A stretch of 64,000 nt of DNA. It comes from Ichthyophis bannanicus (Eukaryota; Chordata; Amphibia; Gymnophiona; Ichthyophiidae). Under the pieces are notes generated by a model. The model searched no databases. It was not told the DNA's origin and saw nothing but the letters and a program-made list of their open reading frames with translations. Positions 10,600 to 20,600 of this stretch are shown piece after piece. How positions within the stretch are numbered: position 1 is the stretch's first letter; the number at the start of each line of letters is the position of its first letter. Both the position numbers and the translations under genes were made by a program. The stretch covers positions 1,300,197,022 through 1,300,261,021 of the forward strand of contig CM066033.1 of assembly GCA_033557465.1 (NCBI GenBank), written 5' to 3'.

Positions 10600-10800
10600 A
10601 GCGTACTGTACCCATAAGGTGCCTCTGAGGGTGCTTTATTGGGCGCCCTATAGGGCACTTTATGGTTGGCATCCATATAGGGTGCACTATACATTATCCT
10701 GTGTCGCAACATACATGCTGCCCTATAGGGGACATTCTAGGGTGCCTTGGCGGACGGTGCACTGTAACATGTGCCTTATGGTCCGCCTTATGTTAACATG
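10600..10800. repeat. GGTGCC/GGCGCC word array (GTE-1)
   Basis: Repeated short palindromic words such as AAGGTGCCTC, GGGCGCCCTATAGGGCAC and CTAGGGTGCC. Equivalent arrays are in GTE-2a, 2b, 4, 5 and 6. Confidence 0.7.
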
Positions 10801-10906
10801 CTGTGAGAGTGCGTTTGCTAGTAGTTATCACAAAATAGAATTAAAAAGCCTCCTAAAGCACTCCACAACATAAAATATACTGCCTCAGCTAGCCTTTTTC
10901 AATGGG

Positions 10907-10980
10907 CATTGTGAGGGATTGAACCCCTGGTCCCTGCACCATTGGTCAGTGTCTTAACCATTGTGCTGTGGCTGTGTTCC
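10907..10980 (-). other. tRNA-like module 1d, antisense (GTE-1)
   Basis: Reversed it reads CACAGCACAATGGTTAAGAC (A box) and GGGTTCAATCC (B box complement at 10916-10926). Confidence 0.7.
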
Positions 10981-10986
10981 TTTGCT

Positions 10987-11205
10987 TTAGCATCAGCGCG
11001 CCGCCTTGTGGCCATCAGCGCGCCGCATCCTGCTGCCCACAATTAACAGTGCGCCACCTTATGCCACCCCACAATGAACAGTGCGCCGCCTTATGCCGCC
11101 CCAATATGAACAGTGCGCCGCCTTATGCCGCCCCACAATGAACAGTGCGCCGCCTTATGCCGCCCCAAAATGAACAGTGCGCCGCCTTATGCCACCCCAA
11201 AATTA
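10987..11205. repeat. 32-bp tandem array in GTE-1 tail
   Basis: About six units of roughly 32 bp built on CAGTGCGCCGCCTTATGCCG followed by CCCCACAATGAA. A reversed counterpart is in GTE-5 (43825-43995). Confidence 0.85.
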
Positions 11206-11267
11206 TTTTGCCTCCTGACACACATTTCCACATTCAAGGTGGTGCCTCAGCCAGCCTTTTTGGGCTG

Positions 11268-11347
11268 CACACACTGGGGGATTGAACCCATGGCCCCTGC
11301 ACCATTGGTTATTGTCTTCACAGTTGTGCTACTGCTCTGTTCCTGTA
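11268..11347 (-). other. tRNA-like module 1e, antisense (GTE-1)
   Basis: B box complement GGATTGAACCC at 11279-11289; the A-box region is degenerate. Confidence 0.6.
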
Positions 11348-11528
11348 TGTGCCCAGCTGCGCCCCACTTAGCCTTCCCACGCGCTAATGTGGGCCCCGCA
11401 CATTAACGCGACGCGCACACATACGGTCTTTTTTTTTCCTTTTTCGGCCTCAACCGCCCACTCCTTATATGGCACAGGACACTACCGCGGCCCCGCACGT
11501 TAGGAATGTTTAGTAAACATGCCCCTAT

Positions 11529-12245
11529 GTCAATGGATGTGTGCCGTTTTTGCATCAATGACCTGTTTTCTCCCTTGATATTATTTTGATCTTAGACAGG
11601 CAAGCTGACATTCCATGTTAAGAATAAACAGATTAATTTTCCTTATCATGTGAGTCCCCGACGCCTTCTTTCGGCTGCCGTTTCGCGTTTCACAAGCTAA
11701 TTAGTTTCTTCAGGGGGTTGAGCTTGAAACCTCTGTTGAATCTCAGCATATCCTCCTTGAAATTGTTGTATGTGTCCCAAAGCTGGCACTGTCAATATAA
11801 ACAGTTACTGTAAAACGAAATTTCATGCCGTATGCAGAAAGAACTAGTCTAGGAGAAGATATCCACTAGAATAGCGTTCTAAAAATCAGAAAAGAACCTT
11901 ATTATTAACTCACCGATGATATTTTTAAGTACTGATGCCTGGCGTATTAACTTGGAGCCTGTCGGCTTCTTCAAAAAACGCCGTGCATGCAGGCTTGTTA
12001 AAAAAGGAGGTTCTTATCTAATGAATGAGTTTGAAACTACGAATGACGCAAAGGTCATCTAGCCAATGAGATGCCCAGGATAACCCTAAGCAGTGAGGAA
12101 GAACCTTTTTCTCTATGTTGTTAAAACTAAACTTATATTTGGTGGATCGTGTGAACGAATCACAGGCATGCAGCCCAATCAATCCCAGCGTTCATGCCTT
12201 GTGGATGAACTGTTTGTAGAGTGTGAATCCAGTGTTGTTCACGAA
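11529..12245 (-). mobile_element. Probable Penelope-like element terminal region
   Basis: Minus-strand sequence near 11640-11760 reads CCCCTGAAGAAACTAATTAG followed by GTGAAACGCGAAACGGC. This resembles the Penelope LTR text in which a CTGANGA...GAAAC ribozyme core is embedded. No ORF survives. The assignment is tentative and rests on this short stretch and on the GIY-YIG fragment beyond the next transposon. Confidence 0.4.
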
Positions 12246-12625
12246 TAACACAGGTACACTAAAAAAAATTTTTTTTAAACTGCCTCTAATGTTTCGATTG
12301 ATTTTTACGTTTTTTGGTGCGCTGAATCCAAATCTGGTAACCAATTTGCTCCATCACGTACAGATTTTTTGCTACATTGGGTTAGCAGTTTGAGGTGAAC
12401 GTTTCAGATTGAGTGCGATCGAGATAAAAGTTTCTTGGATGAATTCTTTATACTAATTGTTAGTAGTTATTCAAATAAGAATAAAGAAAATTGTAACAAG
12501 GCAGCACATAAGAATAGAGTAATGTCAACAAAACACACTGTGATGGTAGCAAAATTGTCTGCACTTAAAACAGCCACATACATGTGCACAAACATTGAGC
12601 ATATAAGAGCGAGGTTAGACACAAA

Positions 12626-12753
12626 GGGGCTTGTTTACAAAGCCGCGGTAGCGGTTTGCAATCGTAATCGGAGCCGCGGCCCCATTGATTTCAATGGGGC
12701 CGCGGCTGCGATCGCGATCGCGAACCACTACCGCTGCTTTGTAAACAAGCCCG
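12626..12753. mobile_element. 128-bp palindromic MITE
   Basis: Starts GGGGCTTGTTTACAAAGC and ends GCTTTGTAAACAAGCCCG. AAA is duplicated at 12623-12625 and 12754-12756. The core is a strong palindrome (GCCGCGGCCCCATTGA with TCAATGGGGCCGCGGC). The GGGG...GTTTAC start and 3-bp A/T duplication resemble the GTE termini. Confidence 0.82.
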
Positions 12754-12980
12754 AAAGCAAAGCAAAGAAATGTGCAAAAAATGTTGTACAGGTATGTATT
12801 TAAGAATAGAAAACGCAAACCGCACCATTGCAATACATGAAGACAAACACCCGATGGTGTGAAAATAAAATTCTAATAAATGAGATCCGACACTGTGGTA
12901 ATAAATAGCAAATTTTTATTTCAAAGTTTAGTAAAAACACGATATTTGTCAACACAGTTTAGATTTTAAAGTCATTCTTG

Positions 12981-14709
12981 GGTCAATCAATCTCCTGGTG
13001 GGCCCGTTTCTTCTTCCCCCGAATGCTTCTCTTGGTGCGCTGCTTGGCGTATTTGTCATCTGGGGTTTCCCGCAGCAGCAACCAGCAGAAATCAGCCATC
13101 ATAGTGGTGTTCCATCTTCCTTGGTACCTTCTCTCTGCGTCCTTGATGTCCTGGTGAAACCTTTCACCTTGTTCTTCACTGTACGCCCCCAGGTTTTCGG
13201 GAAAGTAGTTCACATGGGAGTGCAAGAAATGGCCTTTCAGGCTCATGTTACAGCCTTGTTCTTTGAAGGCATTGAGCATCCTGGCAACAATATCCTTATA
13301 GCTCTCATCCCGCCTGTTCCCCAAGAATTTGAGAACAACATCCTTGAAGGAATCCCAGGCTTCTTTTTCCTTCTCAGACATCGTTTCAGCGAATGCTCCA
13401 TCTGAAATGAGTTTCCTTATATCAGGGCCAACAAACACTCCTTCCTTTCGCTTTGCTTCAGAAAGTCGGGGGAACTTTGAGCAAAGGTACCGAAAGCACT
13501 CACCATCTTTGGAAGGGACTTGATGAATTGCTTAATGAGACCCAACTTAATGTGGAGAGGTGGTAATAGAATTTTATCACGAGGTACCAAGCTCTCATGA
13601 AGAACATTTTTCTCACCGGGTCTCAAATACTCCCGAATTGGCCAGTCTTTTTTCCCCCAGTGTAGGTCGCGGGCCCGGCTATCCCACTAGCAAAGGAAGC
13701 AGGGATATTTGGTGAAACCGGATTGCTGCCCTAATAGCATGGATAGAATTTTAAAGTCTCCACAAATCATCCACTTATGCTCATCATAACGAATCTTCTG
13801 AAGAATCAGGGCCAAATTCTCGTATTTTTCTTGGAGAATAACAGAGTGAGCAATAGGAACTGAAGCGAATGTGTTGCCATTATGAAGAAGAACACCTTTT
13901 ATGCTGTCTTTTGACGAATCAATGAACAGCCGCCATTCAGCAGGATCATACTTGAGTTTAAACTTTTCCATCACTCCGTATATATCGTTGCAAAATACCA
14001 AATCTTCCTCTTTGCTGAAATACTTCAAAAATTGTGTCTCGCGGTTGCGGTACCAATAAAAAGTTGTTCCTGGTGACAATAGATTTTTCTGTTTAAGCCG
14101 AGAACCTAGCAGTTGGGCAGCATCTTTTGGGAGTCCTAAATCCCGGACTAAATCATTCAATTCAGCTTGAGAGAAAAGTTCAGGTTTCGGATCTGGTTCA
14201 ATTTCAAACTCGGAAGTACTGGACTCATCGGGAAAAGCCATCTGATGAGTCTCATCATGATCAGAACCATCCACACAAATATGATCCAAAGATTTTGGTG
14301 GTTCAGGCACAGGTACTTCGTTGCTATGAGGCATAGGCCTAATTGCTGAGGGAAGGTTGGGGTAACTTATTACGTTCTTATTTTTTTAGTTGTATCCCTT
14401 CACAATGCAAGAGCAAAAATAGCAGTCACTGCTGTGGTCTCTTTGTTCACGCCACATCATAGGTATTCCGAAACGAAATGCTTGTTTTTTACCTTTCATC
14501 CATAAGCGTAGATCTTCCTCACATGTCTTGCACACTTTGTGAGGAGCCCACGGTTTGTCTTGATCGCCTAACTTCAAACCAAAATAGGCGAAATATACTT
14601 TTTTAATAAATGCAGAAATGTTCCTCTGCCGCTTTTTCATGGTATATTCCCCACAAATAAAACAAAAACTGTCCGGAGAGTTGACGCAACCTCTGGCTCT
14701 GTGAGCCAT
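12981..14709 (-). pseudogene. CMC-like transposase remnant, about 575 codons
   Basis: The start chosen is the ATG at 14709 (MAHRARGCVNSPDSFC), the first codon after noncoding text. Order: N-terminal Cys-rich zinc-binding region (FCFIC, CKTC and CYFC pairs, residues about 15-105); acidic linker; then an RNase H-like core with FIDSSKDS (candidate first Asp), WMICGDFK (candidate second Asp), CFLC directly after it, KILLPPLHIKLGL, and EEQGERFHQDIKDAERRYQG near the C terminus (candidate Glu). Lesions: TAA near 14386, TAG after CFLC near 13684, and a one-base frameshift near 13440. Otherwise the frame is continuous, so decay is recent or slow. It is the only gene of the element at 12249-15214. Family assignment (CMC) is inferred from CxxC after the second Asp. 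Confidence 0.75.
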
Positions 14710-15217
14710 CACAAATACACAGCACTGCAAACTACAACTGTAGTGAACCACTTCGGAATAAAGCTGGATTACGACTGAGCAAACAAAGGGTAATAATGAA
14801 CTTGCAAGAAACTGAAATTTGACAGGAACGTTCATGTCGCAACCACCGTGTTTGAGCGAGGCGAACGAGGCGAGGCGAACAGGAAAGAACATGCGCCAGC
14901 GCGAGTACTGGATTTAGCCCCCCGCCTCCCAATTGTCCTGTTAATGTATAAAATGAATACAAAACACTCTAAAATATCATGAGGGAGTGTTTCTAGTTAG
15001 TTAACCATTACAACCTCTATTTTGGGCCAAGAAAATAAACTGCAGTCGGCTAAAAAGAAATTATGTGAACATTCCTTATATGGGTAAGAAATCTAATTTT
15101 GCAAGAAAACGTGACGTGATGGAACATTTTGGCTATTTTTCCTGGATTCAGCACCCCAAAATCTATAGGAATCAGTTGCAAAACTGGAGGCAGTTTTTTG
15201 GTAGTGTACCTGTGTAA

Positions 15218-15566
15218 TTAGTGTTTGTTCTCTGGTTTTACTGTTTTGTCCAACTTGCACCATATCAAGACAAAAACATTTAAGTTGTTCAAAAGCATGT
15301 TATTTTGAGAGACAATGTGCTACGTGTACGTCCAGTTATGTTGTTTATTGCATCAGATGCCCATGCGACTTATTATATATCGGCAAGACAGAAGGACCGT
15401 TTCGGATCCATATCAATGAACACCGTAGCAGACTTAAATGTAAAGTGTTGGAAGCACCTATGGTAGCACATTGTCTCTCAAAACAACATGCTTTTGAACA
15501 ACTTAAATGTTTTTGTCTTGATATGGTGCACTTGGACATCCCTTCTAAAATTCTGCTTCACACGTC
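15218..15566 (+). pseudogene. Penelope-like GIY-YIG endonuclease fragment
   Basis: Plus strand 15328-15578 translates to CTSSYVVYCIRCPCDLLYIG followed by KTEGPFRIHINEHRSRL and VAHCLSKQHAFEQLKCF. This is the GIY-YIG nuclease fold as found at the C terminus of Penelope-like elements (VYxIxCPCGLxYVGKT...IxEHxS). The reverse transcriptase half is absent. The fragment includes a long inverted duplication (15260-15323 with 15465-15530) and runs directly into RTE sequence. Confidence 0.82.
15260..15530. repeat. 67-bp inverted duplication around GIY-YIG core
   Basis: GCACCATATCAAGACAAAAA through GAGAGACAATGTGCT on the left is repeated as reverse complement on the right, nearly identical, with about 140 bp between the arms. 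Confidence 0.88.
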
Positions 15567-15930
15567 CAAAGAATGAAAGTCAAAGTCAAAGTCTTGCCAT
15601 CTGAGCTTCTAAAGAAAGCTTAGGTTTGATTTCCTCTAGTACCAACTGATTTGTTCTTCGGGTAGTCCATAGTATACACAGTATTCTTCACCAGCAAAAT
15701 ACTTTAAAGTCATCGATTTTCTCCGTCTTTCTTCTTCACGTTCCAATTTCACATTCATATGATGTTACTGAAAATACCATGGCTTGGATAAACTGAATCT
15801 TTGAATGGAGAGAGACATCTGTGCTCTTGAAAATCTTGTCTAGGTCCTTCATATTTGTTTTGCCAAAAGCAATACATTGTTGAATTTCTTATCTACTTGT
15901 CATTTCTTTGTTGATTATTGATCCAAGCAG
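15566..15930 (-). mobile_element. RTE/BovB-like LINE, 3' fragment (part 1)
   Basis: Matches the RTE copy at 3540-3895 word for word in places (AGTCTTGCCATCT, AGCTTCTAAAGAAAGCTTAG, GATTTCCTCTAGTA). It continues at 16141-16229 and, after the two GTE insertions, at 28773-28990. Confidence 0.8.
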
Positions 15931-16140
15931 GTTAAGGAAAGAGTGGTGAATCCGTGGAATAGTCTCCCAGTGGAGGTGGTATAGATGAGGACAGTAACTG
16001 AATTCAAAAAAGCATGGGACCAACACAGAGGATCTCTAAAGGTAAAAAGGGGACTGTTGTAGTTGTTATGGAAGGACAGACTAGATAGACCATGTGGTCT
16101 TTTTCTGTCGTCATATTTCTATTTCTACTATTTCTATTTC
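15931..16140 (+). mobile_element. CR1-like LINE 3' end inserted in RTE
   Basis: Reads AAGGAAAGAGTGGTGAATCC, CAGTGGAGGTGG and AATTCAAAAAAGCATGGGAC (VVNPWNSLPVEVV...EFKKAWD), then GACCATGTGGTCTTTTTCTG and a short TTTCTATTTC-type repeat tail. Confidence 0.8.
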
Positions 16141-16229
16141 TTGTCCATCAAGGACAAAATGATTGATTTTGCCAGTTGTCAGGATCTTTGTCTTCTTCAT
16201 GTTAAGGTGAAGGCCCATTTTAAGACTAT
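16141..16229 (-). mobile_element. RTE/BovB-like LINE (part 2)
   Basis: Continues the same RTE copy and ends at the TAT target site of GTE-2a. The next 11 bases of the LINE lie at 22957-22967. Confidence 0.75.
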
Positions 16230-16245
16230 GGGGTATGTTTACTAA

Positions 16246-16380
16246 ACCGCGCTACTGTGCGGGGCGCACTTGAGCGTGCGCTAAGGTACCTTAGCGCACG
16301 CTAATGATGCGTTTTTGTGCCCCGCACACGTGCGCGCCGCACTAACGGGCACGCTCATGTGCGCGTTGCGCAAATGAGCA
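16246..16380. repeat. Subterminal palindrome array of GTE-2a
   Basis: Words such as GCGTGCGCTAAGGTACCTTA and its continuation GCGCACGC form a perfect palindrome centred on GGTACC. Confidence 0.8.
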
Positions 16381-16892
16381 ATAGAGGCGTGGAAAGGCTC
16401 CCGGAGGGCAGAGGAAGGCTCCCCAGGGGCGGAGAGACGGGGTCAATGGGTGGAGAGTGGGAGGGGAGAGGCTCCCCGCATAGGAGCGGGGCTGAAATTC
16501 GGTGAAAAAAATACCGCGAGTGAAAACCTTGCGGTAGAGCCGATTTAAAGGGAAGAGAAACCATTTCTGTCAGCAATGTACAGCAAAACCAGGGAAACCT
16601 ACAAAACATGAGCAGTGTGATACATGTGCACAGAACAAAATAGCAAATAAAAATTGAAAATGACCACAACAAAATTCTAATAAATTATAATCCAGCTGGG
16701 CAATAGTGATAGTCATGGAAAACATCAAAAATCACTCCCAAGAAAGCCCCAAAAAAGAAATATGAATTTTAGAAGGGTCTACGCTCCGTCCCCATACAAG
16801 GTGAATGATCCCACAGTGAAATTGTGCAGAGCAGGGTTTCATGACTCCTTTGGCCAGGTTTCCTATCTCCAGGGACTGCACTGTCTTTGTGG

Positions 16893-16968
16893 CCACAGTG
16901 TGGTGCAGTGAACACGGACAGTGTGTTCAGGAGCCAAAGATCACCAGTTCAAGTCCCAGCTGGGGCTC
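16893..16968 (+). other. tRNA-like module 2a-1
   Basis: A-box-like TGGCCACAGTGTGG and B-box-like AGTTCAAGTCC at 16946-16956. Confidence 0.6.
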
Positions 16969-17339
16969 CTGCAAACCCAATCCCCATATTTTACCCACCA
17001 CTAAACCATGATAGTAAAGACCAACCTTTTTTGCAGATAACATAAGCATGGTCCATACACCTCTATTTTACCCTACAGAGCACAGACACCAGAAACATGC
17101 GCATTACCTAGACCACAGTCCCCTCAATGCAGTCCTGGAGGGCCACATATCATTTAGCTGTGATGCTGTCAGCAATATAAGGCCATGTCAGCATGGTGGC
17201 AGAGGGGTACCGTTGGTGGAGGGGGCAGTGGCTGCTGCCCACAGCAGACAGTGGCCTAGCCCCCTTCACGTGGGTGCAGTGCCCTCCAACAGACAGGCCC
17301 TGTCTGACAAACAGCCATGGACTCCCCAGGGAATGCACT

Positions 17340-17425
17340 GTCTTTGTGCTAAGACGTTGGTGCAGTGGACACAGCCAGTGCCTTTAGGAGCAGAAGGTCA
17401 CAGGTTCAAATCCCAGCTGGGGCTC
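17340..17425 (+). other. tRNA-like module 2a-2
   Basis: B box GGTTCAAATCC at 17403-17413; A-box region around GTTGGTGCAGTGG is degenerate. Confidence 0.62.
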
Positions 17426-17973
17426 CTGCCAACCCAGTCCCCTTATTTTACCCATGAAGAAAACATGGTAGTAAAGACTGAACCATTATTGCTGAGACCA
17501 TAAGAATGGGTCAAAAACCTCTATTTTACCCTACACAGCACAAACACCATAGAAATGTGCATTACCTACGGCAGAATCCCCCAAATGCAGTCCTGGAGGG
17601 CCAAACACCATTCAGTTTCCATGCTGCCTCTAATAAAGATGCCTGTGCTGCATATCTATGCACCACCCCCATGGTATGCAGATGTATGCCATGCATATTC
17701 ATGAGGGACAGCATGAAAACCCGAACAGTGTTTGTTTGGCACACCAGGACTGGAGTTGGGAACCTCTGCCGTAAAGCAGCAGCCAACAGGGCCAGACACA
17801 CCCACACCCACACCCACAGGCCCCATTGGCTAATGCCTCCTGGAGAGGCAGGACATTGGGCCCTGCATGCATCTCCCAATACTAGCACTTGCATACCTTA
17901 GCAATGCCACCCTACGCCTGGGTATACGGTACACACCTATCAAACGTTTCCTATGATTACTGGCAGACCCCTG

Positions 17974-18217
17974 CCTTACACCTCTGTCATTTAAGATCGT
18001 GAGTGGGCAAGGTACAGATGTCCTAGACATCGAAAGGGTATATAGAATGTGTCACATTCCTCCTCGATTCTCACCACCACCAAAAAGTTGTCTAATAGAC
18101 AATTTTTTGGTGGTGGTGAGAAGTGAGGAGGACTGTGACAAATTCTATCTAACCTTTTTGATGTCTTGGACATCTGAACCTTGTCCACTCACAATCTTAA
18201 ATGACAGAGGTGTAAGG
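17974..18217. repeat. 244-bp hairpin H1
   Basis: Starts CCTTACACCTCTGTCATTTA and ends with its reverse complement; centre TTGTCTAATAGACAA. It lies between hAT-type CAGGGGTCTCC ends. Confidence 0.85.
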
Positions 18218-18368
18218 CAGGGGTCTCCAGATCCAGCCCTGGAGGGCCACAAACCAGTCAGGTTGGCAGGATATCTCTAATGCATAGATATCTCATGCAT
18301 ATTCATTAGAGATATCCCGAAAACCTGACTGGTCTGCGGCCCTCCAGGACCAGGTTTGCCCACCCCTG
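18218..18368. mobile_element. hAT-type MITE, partial copy
   Basis: Starts CAGGGGTCTCCAGATCC and ends TTTGCCCACCCCTG. The right flank GTCTATAC has no left partner, because the left side was lost with adjacent GTE sequence. Confidence 0.7.
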
Positions 18369-19070
18369 GTCTATACAGTGTGTGGTGGCTGCAAACACCT
18401 TCCACAGCCCACACTGCCAGTACTGTTGCCAGTATTGGCCTGCCAATGTGCATAATGAGGAGCAAGGTACCATGGGTATAGCCCGGACAGGGTGACCTGG
18501 CCAGGATGCATCTGCACAGGGCATAGGGCACTGGCTGGGACATTGTAGTGCCCGGCCACCACCTACACAGACAGGGCGACCTCAGTATGTCCTGCTGGGG
18601 GATCACTCTCACCCTGACTGTGCAGTGACGACAGCATGGCTAGGCACCCCCATATTGCTATATAGTATTTTTCTCATGTGATATTTATGGGTTTCCTTTT
18701 GGGGCCCAGTCACTGATTTATCTGCTTGTTGTGTATGCTGACATCCCAGTTCTGGGTGCATGCATTTCCACTGGGAACATGCACTATGGACTAGCTAGCA
18801 GACTGTTTGCAGCTGGTATGTGTCTTGATGGAGTGGCTTGCAGGGTGCAGTGGCTGAAGGCTTGCTGCAGGAGAATATCAGATAGTGGTGGGGTGCAGCT
18901 TAGCATATCCAGGCCTAATGTCTGTCTGCTATTGTGTTATGGTTGTGTACAGAGCTGCATTGACTGCCCTGTAGGGCAGGGGTGGGCACCTCCGGTCCTG
19001 GAGGGCTGCAGACCAGTCAGGTTTTTGGGATATCCCTAATGAACATGCATGAGATATATATGCATTAGAG

Positions 19071-19652
19071 CAGTGTTTCCCAACCCAGTCCTACGGGGCA
19101 CACCGGCCAGTCAGGTTTTCGGGATATCCCTAATGACTATGCATGAGATATATATGCATTAGAGATATCCTGCCAACCTGACTGGTTTGTGGCCCTCCAG
19201 GGCTGGATTTGGAGACCCCTGCCTTACACCTCTGTCATTTAAGATTGTGAGTGGGCAAGGTGCAGATGTCCTAGACATCGAAAGGGTATATAGAATGTGA
19301 CACATTCCTCCTCGATTCTCACCACCACCAAAAAGTTGTCTAATAGACAATATTTTGGTGGTGGTGAGACTCGAGGAGGAAGGACAACTTTTTGGTGGTG
19401 GTGAGAATTGAGGAGGAATGTGTCACATTCTATATACCCTTTCGATGTCTAGGATATCTGTACCTTGCCCACTCACAATCTTAAATGACAGAGGTGTAAG
19501 GCAGGGGTCTCCAAATCCAGCCCTGGAGGGCCACAAACCAGTCAGGTTGGCAGGATATCTCTAATGCATATATATCTCATGCATAGTCATTAGGGATATC
19601 CCGAAAACCTGACTGGCCGGTGTGCCCCGTAGGACTGGGTTGGGAAACACTG
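19071..19652. mobile_element. hAT palindrome in left arm, CATTAGAG duplication
   Basis: Starts CAGTGTTTCCCAACC and ends GGTTGGGAAACACTG; CATTAGAG at 19063-19070 and 19653-19660. It includes hairpin H2 (19222-19501) with a small internal rearrangement. Confidence 0.9.
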
Positions 19653-19717
19653 CATTAGAGATATCCTGCCAACCTGACTGGTTTGTGGCCCTCCAGGGCT
19701 GGATTTGGAGACCCCTG

Positions 19718-19961
19718 CCTTACACCTCTGTCATTTAAGATCGTGAGTGGGCAAGGTACAGATGTCCTAGACATCGAAAGGGTATATAGAATGTGTCACA
19801 TTCCTCCTCGATTCTCACCACCACCAAAAAGTTGTCTAATAGACAATTTTTTGGTGGTGGTGAGAAGTTAGGAGGACTGTGACAAATTCTATCTAACCTT
19901 TTTGATGTCTTGGACATCTGCACCTTGTCCACTCACTATCTTAAATGACAGAGGTGTAAGG
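19718..19961. repeat. Hairpin H3 at centre of nested palindrome
   Basis: Same CCTTACAC...GTGTAAGG hairpin as H1, with right-arm changes (GAAGTTAGGAGGACTGTGAC) shared with H1. Confidence 0.85.
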
Positions 19962-20055
19962 CAGGGGTCTCCAGATCCAGCCCTGGAGGGCCACAAACCA
20001 GTCAGGTTGGCAGGATATCTCTAATGCATATATATCTCATTCATATTCATTAGAG

Positions 20056-20600
20056 CAGTGTTTCCCAACCCAGTCCTACGGGGCACACCGGCCAGTCAGG
20101 TTTTCGGGATATCCCTAATGACTATGCATGAGATATATATGCATTAGAGATATCCTGCCAACCTGACTGGTTTGTGGCCCTCCAGGGCTGGATTTGGAGA
20201 CCCCTGCCTTACACCTCTGTCATTTAAGATTGTGAGTGGGCAAGGTGCAGATGTCCTAGACATCGAAAGGGTATATAGAATGTGACCCATTCCTCCTCGA
20301 TTCTCACCACCACCAAAATATTGTCTATTAGACAACTTTTTGGTGGTGGTGAGAATCGAGGAGGCATGGGTCACATTCTATATACCCTTTCGATGTCTAG
20401 GACATCTGCACCTTGCCCACTCACAATCTTAAATGACAGAGGTGTAAGGCAGGGGTCTCCAAATCCAGCCCTGGAGGGCCACAAACCAGTCAGGTTGGCA
20501 GGATATCTCTAATGCATATATATCTCATGCATAGTCATTAGGGATATCCCGAAAACCTGACTGGCCGGTGTGCCCCGTAGGACTGGGTTGGGAAACACTG
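20056..20600. mobile_element. hAT palindrome in right arm, CATTAGAG duplication
   Basis: Starts CAGTGTTTCCCAACC and ends GGTTGGGAAACACTG; CATTAGAG at 20048-20055 and 20601-20608. It includes hairpin H4 (20207-20449). Confidence 0.9.

Larger units (their letters stand above)
7165..11525 (+). mobile_element. GTE copy 1, giant tRNA-module DNA element
   Basis: Starts GGGGCATGTTTACTAAAA and ends TTTAGTAAACATGCCCC, with TAT duplicated at 7162-7164 and 11526-11528. Length is 4361 bp. Order from head to tail: GC-rich subterminal words (7185-7330), conserved block with AGAGAAACCATTTCCGTCA (about 7490-7560), inverted repeat 7636-7815, two sense tRNA-like modules, an old embedded hAT-like palindrome (about 8650-8842), a long conserved noncoding body, poly-G and GT microsatellites, one sense and two antisense tRNA-like modules, a GGTGCC-word array, a 32-bp tandem array, and the CCACTCCTTATATGGC tail block. 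No transposase-like protein is encoded; the longest frames share nothing with known families. The termini and 3-bp duplication recall PIF/Harbinger, but TAT does not fit the usual TWA. Confidence 0.93.
12249..15214 (-). mobile_element. Complete 2966-bp DNA transposon, CMC-like, decayed
   Basis: Left end CACAGGTACACTA matches the reverse complement of the right end TAGTGTACCTGTG. Similarity extends about 120 bp inward (ACTGCCTC, GCTGAATCC and CCATCACGT recur in order on both ends). TAA is duplicated at 12246-12248 and 15215-15217. The inside encodes a single minus-strand transposase-like gene (12981-14709) and carries a 128-bp MITE in its 3' region. A CAC start, 3-bp duplication and CxxC-containing DDE-type protein suggest the CMC (CACTA/Mirage/Chapaev) group, but that is inference. 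Confidence 0.85.

Noticed and set aside
12435..12803. 122-residue plus-strand ORF overlapping the 128-bp MITE
   Set aside because: Antisense to the transposon 3' region, and its repeated text comes from the palindrome.
12998..13405. 135-residue plus-strand ORF
   Set aside because: It is the shadow of the minus-strand transposase frame.
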